A stretch of 64,000 nucleotides of DNA from Ananas comosus (lineage: Eukaryota > Streptophyta > Magnoliopsida > Poales > Bromeliaceae): the NCBI RefSeq assembly GCF_001540865.1, contig NC_033635.1:4594963-4658962 (forward strand), written 5' to 3'. Positions 24,461-37,752 of the stretch are shown piece after piece. How positions within the stretch are numbered: the stretch's first letter is position 1; the number at the start of each line of letters is the position of its first letter. Both the position numbers and the translations under genes were made by a program. The notes under the pieces were generated by a model. That model was not told the origin of the DNA. It worked only from the letters and a program-made list of their open reading frames with translations, and did no database searches.

Positions 24461-26952
24461 TGTTGAAGGCTTAGTTTACGATGTGCTGAACCTTCGAAAT
24501 CGTGGGTTTTTCTGTCCGAAGGTGCTTTGGAGCAACCTGGCAAGCTGGCAAGCGCAAGAGCAATTGAAGTATAAGATAAAATGCAGACACATACATGCTA
24601 ATGTGGTGCACCATGTGCATTCAATAATTTCTCAAAACTTAGCATCTAAATAAGTCTTTGGTTTGTAGCTTTAATTAAATAATATATGATAACACTTGAG
24701 TAGGTGACCAACATTAGGTTTATTAGACACATTGATTAATGCAATCAATTTGCGGCTTTGCTAAAATTAACAGAAGCCAACCTAATGAGAGTCAAGTCAA
24801 AACCCAACAAGATTACACGTTTGTGGAATTTATTAAGCATATTATGGTTGAACACCAAACCTTTAATTAAAACTATATCACGTTGAACACAATGGAGGAG
24901 GTGGAACCACCACTCAATAGCATGTAATTAATTAATTAATTAAACTACCAAAACAAAACCCCATTTTGCTTTTTTTCTTTTTCTTTCCCCTTTTTTTTTT
25001 TTCTCTTCTCTTTAGATTTGCCCTGAATTCGAAGTTTTGGACCCTCCCTTCGAAATCCTTTGGAGCAAAATCAAACATAAAATTTTTGAACGTCTACAAT
25101 GGTAGCGAAGGGCTTGAGCAGATACCATTATTCAGTATTCCTGTAGATTAGTTATGAAAATCATTTGGTCTACTTTGGGAACTAGAATTTTTGGAGAGAG
25201 GCTTTTTTTTTTTTTAAATGCACTTTAATTAGATGATAAAAAAAGATTTAATCCATATTTGCTTCCACTTCCAATTCTCTTTATAGTGTTTGTATCCAAG
25301 GGAGTAACATTTTCTTCTTTTGTTTTTTGGCTTTTTATTGTAACATTTTTTTTAAAAAAAAAATCTTGATCATTTAAAAACAAACCATATACTTTTAAAT
25401 ATGGAACTTACATGCATATTAATCCATTTCAATCTAATAATCCAACATTTAAAACTTTTGATCACATGGCTTATTGTAATAGAAACATAGCTAAGTGAAT
25501 CACCTGATATACTCTAACTAATCCCAAAAAATAGCATAACAATATTCTAAAGTTAAAAAGTTGCTAAATATCTCAAATTAAATGAATTAAAAGACTAGAT
25601 AACAAAATCAACTGCAACTTCAAACTAAAATAGGTTGTAGTTCAAGCAAACTCAATACATGTTTAATTAGTACCATAATAAAATAGTTTAACTTAATAAA
25701 AAAAGTCTACAAATTATAGTAATCATGTATTGGTTCACCAAATGGAGACTCAACAACAATTGATTAAATGCTCTACTTTTTGTCAAGCTATTGTCAAAAG
25801 TGATGTTTTATAAACTATCAGGATGACACAAAGACAACTAAAGTGTGATGTAGATAGAAAAGGAAATATTTATTAAAACTAAGAAGGCAACAAATAAGGA
25901 AGTGTGGACAAATAGCTAGTAATGGGTTTTTATAGTAGTTCCAATATTCATGACCTTTAAGAATATTATACAATGCAAAGATATTTATTTGGCTATTTTT
26001 TATAAAATAAATTGTCAATTTAGTTGGTAGTTTTTTTAATAAAATAGATTATCAAGCTGGTTTATCCCTCCTAATCACAATTCACCCCTCTTTCTTGTTC
26101 TCTACTCTTTTGTGTCTACTTGTTTTATTGCTTTTTTGCTTTTTTAATTTTATTTTTTTCAAAGCATTGCTATGAATATTCTTATGTAATTCATGGGTAA
26201 ATTATAATTAATGGTTCTAGGTTGAACAAGGCTATAATTTTTTTCCTTTTTCTTTTACACATCACAATTGAGGAGACACTTTAAGTGCTTGTCAACTCAA
26301 ATAATCCCTTAAACTAAGTCCACTTTGACAACTAATGCTTGTTAATTTTTATCTTGTTAGCTAAGCATGCATCAACATAAGCAATGATGACAACATATAT
26401 TGTAGGTTTATCTTAATAAAGATTTTTTTTAATTTTTTTTTGGCCTACATTTTACAAAGAAGAGATTTATTCCCACAAGAGAAAAGGAGTCCCATAATTT
26501 TTTGGAGTCCAAGAATGAGGATAACTATGGTGGCTAGGGTCAGGATAAGTACAACTAAGAATGTTAATATCATAGAATATCTCAAGCTAACGTGCCTATC
26601 CAATTGATTTCCTTGAACATGACTAGTAATTGCATAATAAGGAATGAAAGAAAAATTGAATTGTCAAAAAGCTTAGGCCTTTGTTTAATTTGTGGCTTTT
26701 TTTTATTCTTTTTAGGGTCCATTTGGTTCAAAGATAACAAGCATTGGAATAAAATTCTTTTTATTTTTGGAATAGCTTCCTTTTCTGGAATAATCATGAA
26801 CAAAAATAAAATTGTGTTTAGTTTGTAATGCTGATGTTCTCAGAAATAATTTAAATTATATTTGATTAATTTTATAGAATATTAGAGGATACTGGATAAA
26901 AGTAATGGTTGAATTTGATATAAAATATGATTTAATAAAAATAATTTATTAT
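24461..26952. other. AT-rich spacer
   Basis: No gene is supported; short open frames are isolated and repeat-like. A GTCCATTTGGTTCAAAGATAA motif at about 26715 looks like the end of an old MITE, but the partner end is not clear. Confidence 0.4.
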
Positions 26953-27104
26953 AATATTTAAATATAGTTTAGTATTGTAACAAGAGATTTGAGAAATTTT
27001 CTGTATATTATTCATCTAAATCCATTCTAATATTTAAATATAGTTTAGTATTGTAACAAGAGATTTGAGAAATTTTCTGTATATTATTCATCTAAATCCA
27101 TTCT
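26953..27104. repeat. perfect 76-bp tandem duplication
   Basis: 26953-27028 is repeated without change at 27029-27104 (begins AATATTTAAATATAG, ends AAATCCATTCT). Perfect identity indicates a recent event or an assembly artefact. Confidence 0.9.
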
Positions 27105-27469
27105 CTTATATAGAGAGAGGAAAAGCTTTACATGGAAGTACAGGATTATATCCTGTTATACAAAGAAATAAATAATACTATCCTAATAAGAAAGTAACAT
27201 ACATAGTAATATATATAACATAAATGGTAACATATATTATATATATATGGTATGTAATATATATGGTAACAAGTATAATATTTAAGTATAAATAATATGT
27301 ATTAATATAGTACAATTAATAATTTTATAATAAAAATATTTATTACAATATATAATATGTCATGTCTATATAATTTACTTTAATTCAATTTATAATATTA
27401 ATAAAGCTTGGAATTAAATCTTAGAATAACACCATTACTCCAAAAGGGTAGAATAGTGAATTTTTTTAT
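27105..27469. other. very AT-rich spacer
   Basis: TATATGGTAACA-like short repeats at 27180-27300; nothing else seen. Confidence 0.4.
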
Positions 27470-27800
27470 TAATAGTCTTAAAAAATACTATAATTATAAA
27501 AGTAGACCTTAAAAAAAATATTTATAAAATTAGGTTTATATGGTAAATGATTTACCGCTTTTTAAATGCGGTAAATCATTAACCAGTTTCTTCAAAGGAT
27601 TAAAATTATTTTTTGTGTTTAATACTATACATCTTTTAAAGTTTGGATATAGGAAATATATAAATTAGGTTAAAAGCGGTGAGTCGTTCACTACTTTTGA
27701 TAAAAGCGGTGAATGGATTCACTACCTATTTTTACAAATAAAAAATTTAAAATGCCTATTTTTATATTTAAAATATTTTGCAGGCTTAGTAGCCCAAAAT
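27470..27800. mobile_element. decayed MITE related to 305-966
   Basis: Holds the same GCGGTGAAT…TTCAC and GCGGTAAATCATT motifs as the 305-966 element, arranged with inner arms inverted (AAATGATTTACCGC against GCGGTGAATGGATTCAC). Outer ends and target duplication are not clear. Confidence 0.45.
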
Positions 27801-27879
27801 CTTCCTAGAATAGTTCTTAGGAAACATGCAATTATTAGATTTTTTTGGCAATAAGAACGAAAAAAAATGATATTAATTT

Positions 27880-28007
27880 TTTTATTTTGAGAGAAAGATA
27901 CTATGCTATCCGCTTTTTTATTTTAAAAAAAAAAACTTATTTGAAAATATGAAACAGCTAAGCTTCGAACTTATGAACCTCGGATACCAACCATCGAGCC
28001 CTCTGTT
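27880..28007 (-). mobile_element. tRNA-derived SINE, minus strand
   Basis: Reading the minus strand gives an A-box-like GGCTCGATGGTTGG, a B-box-like GTTCATAAG…, and a tail ending in CTTTCTCTC. TATTAATTTTTT occurs on both sides as a probable target duplication. It is similar to 57527-57690 and 58181-58353. Confidence 0.55.
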
Positions 28008-29110
28008 ATGGTATTAATTTTTTCTTTCGCTTTTTTAGGTTTTTGAGAGAGATATAGTTTAGCATTTTGCCGGATTGCATTGCAAGCTCCCCAAATAGCC
28101 AATGATGACAATAATAATAAATTTTTTTTAATAAAATTATAAAAAAAAACAATATAAAAAAAGTCATAATAATGCCGAGTTTATGAGTTGTTAATGTACG
28201 TTGATATATTTACAATATAAAATGCTTTGGGTGGTTTGAAATTAAGGACCGTTACCGCGATGCAAAGCATTTTACTTATCAAAAATAATATCCACGTTCA
28301 AGAACATAGAAGTCAAAACAATTATTCCACGGCATAATCCATAAATAAACCTCCAAAGCCCCAAACATGGGGAATGCATATGCTTTTTCTTTAAAGCATC
28401 CAAAATTAAATATTCATGTATGATAAAAAAAAAGTAGTTCATTGATTACGGTATTGTAATGAATAAAGAATTAAATACTAGGCGTATTGCTCGTGCAATG
28501 CGTGGAGGCAATTTAGTTTTAATTGTAAAAAAATAATAAGTTTCGAACTTTGGGGTAAAAACATACTTAACTTATCTGAACTATGGACTATTTTGTATTT
28601 GTTATTCAACCTTTCAAATTTTAATTTTATCTGAACTATTGACTATGGGTATAAAAAATAAAAACCCGACGAATATGGATACAGGTATGGACTTTGTATT
28701 TACCCGACCCGAACCCGAATAAATTATATAACATTTTGATATCTAAAGATTGTTTTAGATATTTAAAGAATGTATTGTTATCTTTAACTATTTGAATTTG
28801 TATTTTTCTTATTCAAATATTGATATTGTATGGCATGAAAGTTTTAATATTGTATTTGATTGTGTTTTCAAAATTTTATTTTGAAAATTTTGATTTTACT
28901 ATAATATATTTTGAAATATGATAAAGAGAAATCATTATTTTGGGTACGGGTTTGGATTCGGATTTCAGGTTTTTGGTTGGGTTCGGATATGGGTATGGAT
29001 TTTTGAAACCCGACGGGTTCGAGTTCGGCTTCGGATTCGGGTTTTAATTTGGTTTTTAGGTTCGGGTTCGGATTTTTGAAAATCCGACCCAAACACGACC
29101 CATTGACATT
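28008..29110. other. AT-rich spacer with a decayed GGGTTCGG-type repeat
   Basis: 28650-29110 carries ACCCGACCCGAACCCG at the left and GGGTTCGGATTTTTG… at the right, an inverted arrangement typical of a short non-coding element ending GACATTCCTAG. A similar piece lies at 60350-60530 and ends GACATCCCTAA. No gene is seen. Confidence 0.45.
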
Positions 29111-29120
29111 CCTAGTGTCA

Positions 29121-29480
29121 CCATTGGTATTAGAGCCAATTATCAGCCGAAAGTGTGAGATGAATCTTGACTGAGCCAAATTATATAGTGGGGAGAGCGA
29201 GACTCTAATACTGATGACTGTTGTTAATGAAGTGCGGCTCACCACAATGTCGGATAAGCTAGCGAGATGAATCTAATATCGCCTGGTATTTATAAATCTG
29301 AGTCTGACGAGAATATCAGAACTTAAAGGAAGAAGAATGTGAGATTCCAAGTAGATATAATAAGACTAAAACTCTTAATCTGGTTATAGCATTTTGGCGG
29401 CACCTAAATCCAAAAGGTTAAAAAAGTTAAGCGTGCTAAGATAGAAGTAGTCTTAAGATGGATGACCCCAAAGTAACCCA
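29121..29480 (+). mobile_element. Cassandra-like TRIM remnant carrying 5S rRNA sequence
   Basis: In order: ATTGGTATTAGAGCC (29123-29137), close to the initiator-tRNA-Met primer binding site TGGTATCAGAGC; about 190 bp of internal sequence; a purine tract AAAGGAAGAAGAA (29325-29337); and an LTR-like start TGTGAGATTCC (29338). In that LTR, 29425-29437 reads AGTTAAGCGTGCT, which matches the plant 5S A-box as I know it. It is followed by AGTAGTCTTAAGATGG, resembling the 5S intermediate element and C-box. A 5S segment inside an LTR is the hallmark of Cassandra TRIMs. The element is decayed and the 5' LTR is not obvious. Confidence 0.6.
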
Positions 29481-30329
29481 TAGTATTTTGATTGTAAAAT
29501 TTAAGCTACTTACTAAGTTTAATAAATTTATAATTGCAAGAATTGCAAGAAGTATACTAACTAAACCTGTAAAGATAAACAACATATTCAAATTTTTGAC
29601 ATCAAAGCGTCGTTAACTAATTCAAATCAAACAAAATGAAAGGTTAGCAAGAATTTTTAAATTTTGAAAGGTTGGATAGCCAATTCAAAATAGTCTATAG
29701 TTCAGGTAAAGTATGTACATTTTTACCTAATTCCATTATGTGAGTTATTGCAAGAAAGAAAGCTTAACCTAAATAACTTCATTATGTTGATTAATCTTGA
29801 ACATTGATTGATAGAGGAGGTTAGAAATATGATTGACATAAATTGATTAGAAAGAGTTTCCTTGAACTCTTGTTGTCTGAGTAATTTCTGAAAATAGGTC
29901 TATTTTATATGAAAAATAGATATGTAATAACAAAATTAAGTCTTTATTTAAAATTTTGAATAGCTAACCAAATTCCATAAAAAGAAATTCCAGATTTTTC
30001 AATCACAAAAATTGCAAACCACAATAGCAACAAATTGAGAGCATAGAAACAACTTACAGGAGTCAAAATAAAAGCAAAGTTCTATTAATATTAGCTTGTT
30101 AGTATTATTTCTCACATCATTTCATCCACTAACTTAATGCCTAAGCTTATGATTTTAATTGTGTTAACAGAAACAAACTTGCCGAAGAAAAATTTATTGC
30201 CAAATTGAAAGACATTACAATGAGAGATCGAGAGCCTCAAGCATTTCGCCCAGAGTTCTCCGTTGGGAGTTGACCTTCTAAAAGACGCTATGCCGGTCAC
30301 TTTAGATAGACCAAACTTTGAACCGTCAA
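29481..30329. other. spacer between 5S-bearing remnants
   Basis: No gene. Probably includes further decayed TRIM sequence, since both sides carry related text. Confidence 0.35.
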
Positions 30330-30660
30330 GAATGATTGTGGGACATCAGATCGTCCTATATATAAGATATAACTGTGCTAAAATAACTCCGTTATAATAT
30401 ATTGGGCGGTGGCTAGATCCAAGAAGTTAAGAAGGTTTAGTACGCTATAATTGTAGTAGTTCTAGGATGATGACCTTCCGAAAAGTGGGCCGGTCGGCTA
30501 AGATTAGCGAAACGAGTCTCATATTGCCAGGTGGTTGTGATTTTCTAAATCTGGCTATAGCATGTTGGATGGTGGTTAAGCACAAAAAATTAAGAAAGTT
30601 AAGCATGATAGGACTAAAATAGTCCTTGGATTGATAACACCTGGAAGTGGAACGTCACAA
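30330..30660 (+). mobile_element. two further 5S-like segments, Cassandra-like
   Basis: 30405-30475 (AGAAGTTAAGAAGG…GTAGTAGTTCTAGGATGATGACC split by changes) and 30565-30659 (AAAGTTAAGCATG…CACCTGGAAG) each align in order with the internal promoter and 3' end of plant 5S rRNA. Shared flanking text such as AATCTGGCTATAGCAT links them to the LTR at 29338. They are too diverged to be working 5S genes. Confidence 0.5.
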
Positions 30661-32846
30661 TGATTCAATTTAGTAAAATTATTATGTCCTGAAGGACTGG
30701 AATCTTGACTAAGAATCTGGAATACTACCAAACTCTTTGAACAATCTGCTGAAGGAAAAAACTAAACAAAAAACTAAACCTCCTGAAATTCTCGATATAT
30801 TCTCTAAATGAAACTACCAAAAACTAATAAAATGCTGAACCTACTGAATTTGTTCGTTACTATCCTATTTTTTCTCTAAATCTCTCGAGCTCTTAAATTT
30901 GTGAATGATTAGAAAAAGAAAAGTCGTATCTTTCTCCGCCAAGATATTTAGTCTCTTTTAACCCAACTCCGAACCCACCGAATTTTAGCCAAATTCTAAA
31001 ATTTCCGATCATACTTATTTCCTTTCCTGATGATGAACGGCCAAGATTATTTCAACTCGACGCCCAAAATGCTTATCTTCTATGCCTCAATACCAACCAA
31101 GATTAACCTTACTTCCTCAAAATCCGACGGCAGAACGACAGAATTATGATGTCAACAAATTGTAATTAGGTGAATTGCAAAGGTCATGTATTGTGAAAGC
31201 TAATTAATTATGAGCCCTAATCAGTATAGGTGAGATCCAAAAGGAGAAAAAGTACAAAATCAATCTGATTTAAAAGCGGTACACTTTATATGATGTTAAT
31301 GTATTAACATAAATGACATGAAAAAAAAAGTATTATATTATGACACATTTAAGTTGTTACATTAATTTACCAATATATTAACAATCTGAAAGGAATTTTT
31401 TATGGGAACTAAAGCATCTTTCTTTTTTTTTTAAAAGGGAAAGTGGGTGAGGTTGACCCATTTGATTGCACCTTTTCGGCTAATTTATGATTTTTGAGAG
31501 TGCCAACCAAAAAACTAGGGATTCACAAGAGAAATTCGAAAAGAAATATCACTTTTGGCTCATTTAGGCTCCTGATAATATGGTTTTTCAAAAAAAGAAA
31601 AAAGAAAAAATTGTAAACTCCTTATTTAAAATATTAAAAGTAAGAAAAAAAAAGACTGTTTTATTGCCAATTAAATTTTACAGAAATACACAGATTGCAA
31701 ACTATTCATTATCTGTGGGTTTCCCCGATCTCCACAACGCAGGTTCACCCATTAATTCGATCTATTGCATTAGAGTTTTCTATTTGGTATTGGATGAATT
31801 AAATCTAAGTTCGGAGCTCAAATAAACACTAACAAATAAAATTGTAAAGGCTCATTCTAAATCGTGTGTTGTTGTTGTAATTGATATGTTTCAAATTCTA
31901 TGTTAAGATTGTTTAATAACTTTCTAATAGAAAGCTCAGATCAAGATTTCTCTTTTTATTTTCATTTGCTAGTTAGCCCTTCACCCAAGGCAAAATTGAG
32001 AAATCCGAATTCTTGTGTAAGTGATAGAAATATTATTAGGATCTTATCTTATTCGAATTCTTACAAAACTTTCTCATGTGATAATGTTATAACATGATCC
32101 TTTTAATAGCTAAATCAAAAATTGCTACACTAATCAAAATGATCTGGCATGATCAGCACGTGTCATCCGCATCAACACATAAAATAGGGTGTGTATCAAG
32201 ATATATCAGTGTGTCACATTTTGATAGCACCTTACTACGCTTTATGTCAGTAGCACGGGAATACACAAACTGAATAAATTAATTGATAATAACCAAATAT
32301 TACAACAATAAAACATTGAATTTTTCGTTCATTTTATAAGTTTTTATTTTTTGGATGTGGTTGAACTAAATGCAACGACATAGACATGGAGCCTTAGTAA
32401 ATTGTTAGTTTAGTGTCACACTTTGATTACTTACTAATTTAATACTAATCGCTATCTACTATTTAGACAATTTGAAAAGAATTATTTATTATCTTAGGCT
32501 CAAAACCCCAATCGCACTAGCAAAAGAATCCGCAGTTTACAGCACATGAGGGGCACTATTAACACACGACCATGATACAGAGATTGACAATGAAGAGTGC
32601 AAAAGCACCGCTAAATGTGCCTAAAAAAGTCTTCCAAAATATTATCAATAAACTAGTATTATAAATGTGAGAGGCGAAAATTTGGTTCACCCTCTCAAAT
32701 TTCAAATATGATACTTAACAAGAGAGATTAAGTCTAAGAAGCTGAATCGATTAGTTATTATTATTTATATGTATAATACTGATACCTTAATAAGTGCTTG
32801 GTGCTTTTACAAGCACCGCAGCTAGACTCTATATATATATATATAT
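30661..32846. other. AT-rich spacer
   Basis: No gene, RNA or bounded element recognised. Short open frames have no recognisable content. Confidence 0.4.
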
Positions 32847-32970
32847 GAGCAGGACTACTGTGCTATTAGGAGCACAGCAACCTTTATGCTCCTAACTTTC
32901 TAACCACCCATCAAATTTGATGGGTGGTTAGAATGAGAGGAAAAAGAGATATTGGAGAGACATATATATA
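32847..32970. mobile_element. short hairpin element between TA repeats, with a 36-bp palindrome
   Basis: TA repeats lie on both sides (about 32830-32846 and 32963-32986). The core 32898-32933 is a perfect 36-bp palindrome whose half is TTCTAACCACCCATCAAA. The left part (CTATTAGGAGCACAGC) resembles ends of the other microsatellite-flanked elements here. Confidence 0.55.
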
Positions 32971-32989
32971 TATATATATATATATAATG

Positions 32990-33240
32990 TAGAGCTACGT
33001 ATGCTATCAGAAGTATAGAGAATTTGATGGTTCCAATTTTTTGACCTTTGGATCAAAAATTATATGGTTGGGATGATTGCTGTCCCCCTAGGATTGAGTA
33101 GTACCTCTAGAATTGAATGGTCCCCACAGGATAATAATATTAATCCAAAAGTTAGAAATAATTAAAAAAACTGATCTAAAGACCAAAAAATTGAAAGCAC
33201 CAGATCTTCTATGCTTCCGATAGTATAATAGCTTTACTCT
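32990..33240. mobile_element. inverted-repeat element beside TA and CT repeats
   Basis: Left arm (AGCTACGTATGCTATCAGAA…CAATTTTTTGACC) and right arm (inverse …ACTATCGGAAGCATAG) are inverted copies of about 60 bp. TA repeats precede it and CT then TA repeats follow. Non-coding. Confidence 0.55.
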
Positions 33241-34215
33241 TTCTCTCTCTCTCTTTCTATATATATATATATAATATAGAGCATTTCTCTTTTACAGAGT
33301 GCCAAGAAATATGGAAATACAAAAAGTCATTACATAGAAAGGTGGATAATACAAAAGTGATCCTACATCTAAAAAATGATATCCAGCTAAGCTTTGGAGT
33401 GGGAATTAATTAATCGAAATAATACCATTTTAGAGATTATCTATAGGATATATAGTCACCTATCATAATGATCATCTTATAGGGGAAAAGGGTAACCCTA
33501 CATATATATATATATATATACATATATACATGGAAAGGTTAACCTACAGTGTGACATGCAAGGAAAAAGTTTTATGTTAAAGCAATTTGACCTATACTAA
33601 CACCACATTGATACTATACTCCTATGCATAAAGCTTAAGCCATATGCTTCAACAATTACAGTAACTGCAAATTGGATTTAACTATGTAAGGAATGATGAT
33701 TCCTAGAAGAAGACTTGTAGGTATTTAGCCCTATGATTTGAAGGATGTTATTATTTATATATTTATGCATAGTCTAAATCCAGTGAATTTGACTTAGTGA
33801 TAATGATCAGGTTAAATGAACCTTTATATTAAAAATAAATATGCGTATGTAGTGGTATGCTTCGTGAAAATCATACAAAAAGTTTAAAACTTTAGATACG
33901 GACTTGAATGAGGTAATTAATTGGTTTAATGTAGTTGTGAACTTATATGTAATTAGCTATGCTGGCCCAATGGTCCTAAATTGTAATTAAATTCTAATAA
34001 TACAAATAATTATAATCTTGGAATTAATAATTATGTTGAGTTTGTATTTAATGAACTCTCAATTGAAAGAACTCATGAGTGCAAAAGAGAAGTAACTCCC
34101 ATTTTATAAAAGCTAGTTATGCTTCTAAGGTCAAGGTGGACACTGTATTTTGTTCGAATGGTGTTTGAGAGATTCATTAATTTATGGGAATATTAATCTT
34201 TCATCTCAAAATTAA
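33241..34215. other. AT-rich spacer
   Basis: Short TA repeats near 33260 and 33500; nothing else identified. Confidence 0.4.
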
Positions 34216-34575
34216 TTTTAGGATAAATTTCAAATACCACCATGTAATTTTGCACTTTCTCACTTTAGTACCATATGATTTAAAGTGTATTAATTTAGTA
34301 CTATATGATTTTATTTTTATCTTTTCGTCAGTCTCTTCATTAACTTTTCGTTAAATCATATATAAAAAACTTCCGATACCCCACCCCACTTATAATTTAT
34401 CAAATATTTATTTAGTACTTTTTAATTTTAACTTTGTCACTGACTTAACGAAAACAATTAGTGAAGAAAATAATCAAAAGAGAAAAATAAAACAGGATAC
34501 GAAATTGATACATTTTCACAAAATACTAAAATAAAAAAATGCGAAACACATGGATTATATTTAAAATTTTTTCCT
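34216..34575. mobile_element. decayed Mutator-like MITE related to 56635-57228
   Basis: Left end GGATAAATTTCAAATACCACC (broken by one extra base) and following CACTTTAGTACCATATGATT match the well-bounded element at 56635. The right end is inverted and decayed. The target duplication is not clear. Confidence 0.5.
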
Positions 34576-35561
34576 TAAATCTTATGCTTACCATCAGATT
34601 GAACGAGAGTGCAACGTTGCTGCATCTCTACGTGAAATTTATTATTATTATTTTTTTCAATCATCCCCTTTGTTACTTCTTTTTTTTTTTTCCTTTTTTT
34701 TACAAATTAAGTCGTTTTCAAAATCAAAACCACTCTTACTTTTGTTACAACTTACAACTTAAGTTCATATGTTATCGTTGCAATTTACAACCACATTTTA
34801 TGAAATGAAAATAAATACAATAAACCAAAGTTAAGAGATCTACCCGCCGAATAAGACAAACTCACAAAAGCCCAAAGATGAAACATATTAAATAGTCCTC
34901 TTCTCTTCTGAGTTCTGATTAGGGGAGCATTTTGTTCCAAACTCGACCAAAAGCCGGACCCCGATCCAGTACTACTACACAGATTACACATCCTGTGTTT
35001 GGATCAAAACACGACAGAAACACAATCCAAATTCGATACTACAGATCAAAATCAGCTCCACAATCAAATTTTAGTAATACTGACACGGAAGATACTCGCA
35101 GAAAACCAGACTAGGAACTTCCAAGGACTGATATTCACAAAACCCCACAAGTCGTGGGGTATCACAGGTCTCTTTCTTGTAGTCCTAACCCATCAGGTAA
35201 CACAGCATGCGACGAAAATGATGTAAAGAGAGAAAAAAACCAAGTATCTCAATATTCAGCATTCGGCCAACAACCACCAACTACAATCCAAACACCGCAA
35301 TTCCCCATTTCTATCATCTATCTTTGACTCCGTAGATAATAGGTTTTCTTTCATGAGTCTTAAGTGTCCTAATGATAACATTTAAATACACAAATCTAAG
35401 GATCAAAATTCATTTTCAGTGCCGACTTTATAATTTCAACTGTCATTTCATTTATCTATCTAAAGAAACTACCTTACCCAGTGGGTGAAACTCCATTAAA
35501 AAGAAAAATTCTGTTGAACCTCCTAACGCAAATGAAACAGTTAAGAGAAAGAAAAAGAGAC
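34576..35561. other. spacer and HSP90 3' UTR
   Basis: No independent gene. The last few hundred bases before 35562 probably include the 3' UTR of the minus-strand HSP90 gene. Confidence 0.4.
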
Positions 35562-37721
35562 TCATTTCTGGCGACCGGCTTCCACAGGCTCGACCACTTC
35601 AGCTTCAAATGCATTCGCGTATTGGGGTTCAACAGGTTGGCTTGGTTGCGGTTGGTATACCTCAGCAGCTGCAGGAGCCCATTTCCCGGAAAACGCAGTT
35701 CCCATCATCTCATATATCTTACCACTGAGCTCCTTTGGATTATCAGGCTGCGTAGCAGTACAAGGACATAATTAGCTTAAACTGAAACAATATATAAAAT
35801 ATGCGAAAGGTTGCAAACAAGGATTTAAGTGCTGTGACACGGGGTCGTGCCGGAAACTTACCGGCACGGTACGGCACGGTGCGTGCCGAGCCGTGCCAGT
35901 CAAAAAAATCTTGCGTGCCGACACATAATAGCATAAAAAATCTTGCGTGCCGACACATAATAGCATGAAATATTTATTTTCTTTAACAACAAAATATTCT
36001 AACTATTTATTATGTCTTTTTATTACATCTTTTGAACTTTATTGTGGAAATTACTTACTAATTTAAAAAATAGAGGGTTTTGAGTTATGCCATCGGCACG
36101 GAGTCTATATCGTGCCGGTATCTTGTTGGTACGGTACTGCACGGTGGATACGGCCCGTGCCGACGGGCACTTAAAACCTTGGTTACAAAGTTGCACAATT
36201 TCCCCAATATTAAACAACATGCTTCCCAATGCACGGACTCATAAATATGAAAGTAGGTGTATTTAATTATTTATTGGCAGGTAAATCCCAGTAATCTAAA
36301 AATACAGCAACACATAGAGTAAGGGACCTAACCAAGCATAAAAATGGTTTATGAAGTAATAAATACACCCACTGATATTACAAAAAAAAAAAAAGGGTTG
36401 AGAGATGAACATGAACTCACAGTGAATCCACTGGAAATCAAAGCAGTTTCGAATAGAAGATCTACAGCTCTTAAGGCCTCAGGATCATCAGGACAGGTCT
36501 TGGATGCAACCTGCAACACCCATAGAACAATGTAAGTTTGATTTATTCTTCTGATTTTATCTGATTGCAAGTAATGGAAGCTTCAGTCAGCCACCTACAA
36601 ACTATCGACACGAAAGCTCCTCACTCTGGAAGTTTTACTGATATCTTTCCCATGCATTTCTTATATTCTAATGCTTGGTAAAATGTTTTGTAAGTTAAAG
36701 AAATTAGTTAACAAGCAGTTTAGTGCAAGAGGCTCCAGCAACTTGGAAGTTCTTCTCATCAAAAACAGAGATAACTATGACATGAACTCAATAACTAATC
36801 TAAACTTCAACTAGGCTTACAAAATAATTTCATCAGCAAATAAGAAAAAGCTTACACTTAAGTTCTTGATAATTGGATGTTCTGGATTAATTTCGAAGAC
36901 TCTTCTCGACTTCATGAACTCCAAACTAGAAGGATCTCCCATAGTTTGGGCCCTCATCAGCCTGAAGAAAAGTGGCACAAGGAAATGAAATCATAAAATA
37001 GCATACTTAATACCCAGTAGACCATGTGCACATTTTGTCTTTTATTCTTCCTCTCAAGTTATATGGGACTGAGTGCACCAGCAGATGGATTCTCCATTCT
37101 TGTGAGTGTTGGATAGCTTGCATGTCATACTTTAACAAGAAAAGGACTGAAAGAAGTTACAAACAACTTTTGTTTTTCCTGGCAAACAAATACTGGAGAT
37201 ACGGACTTCAAAAATCCACCATCCTCAGGTGCCTTCTATCGCATAGAATTTGAGCAAGAAAACTAATAAAACAAAAGGTGTAAGCACGGTCAAATGAGGC
37301 CTTAGCTTGGTATGACAGACCAACCTCTCCATATTGGCGGACCAGCCAAACTTGCCAGTAACAAGAACACATGGCGAGGTGCTAAGTCGGTTTGAAATAT
37401 CAACACGAGCAACTTTCTCTCCCAGTCTCTTCTTGATCCACTCGCATGTCTGACTGAATTCCTGCTTGACTTCCTTCTCCTTTTCCTCATTTTTATCACC
37501 TAAAATCCATTGAAACACATCATAAATAAGAAAAGTATGACAATCACACCTATCATGTTTGTCCTAAGATTACTGAACTAAGGATCACAATGGAATTGAA
37601 ACATTTAGGAGGTGTTTGGATTGGGTACAAGAGGGGGGATAAGAGGGTTATCCCCCCCTCTTGTACCCAAACACCTTTGGAGGGGGTGGGAACAACTTGT
37701 TCCCACCAAGGGGCCCCCCGG

Positions 37722-37752
<31 letters not shown>

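Noticed and set aside
29425..29480. Functional 5S rRNA gene
   Set aside because: Only the promoter-like part is recognisable, the flanks are decayed and an LTR context is visible.
34932..35226. Overlapping plus-strand frames near the HSP90 3' end
   Set aside because: No recognisable content or splice structure; probably repeat-derived.
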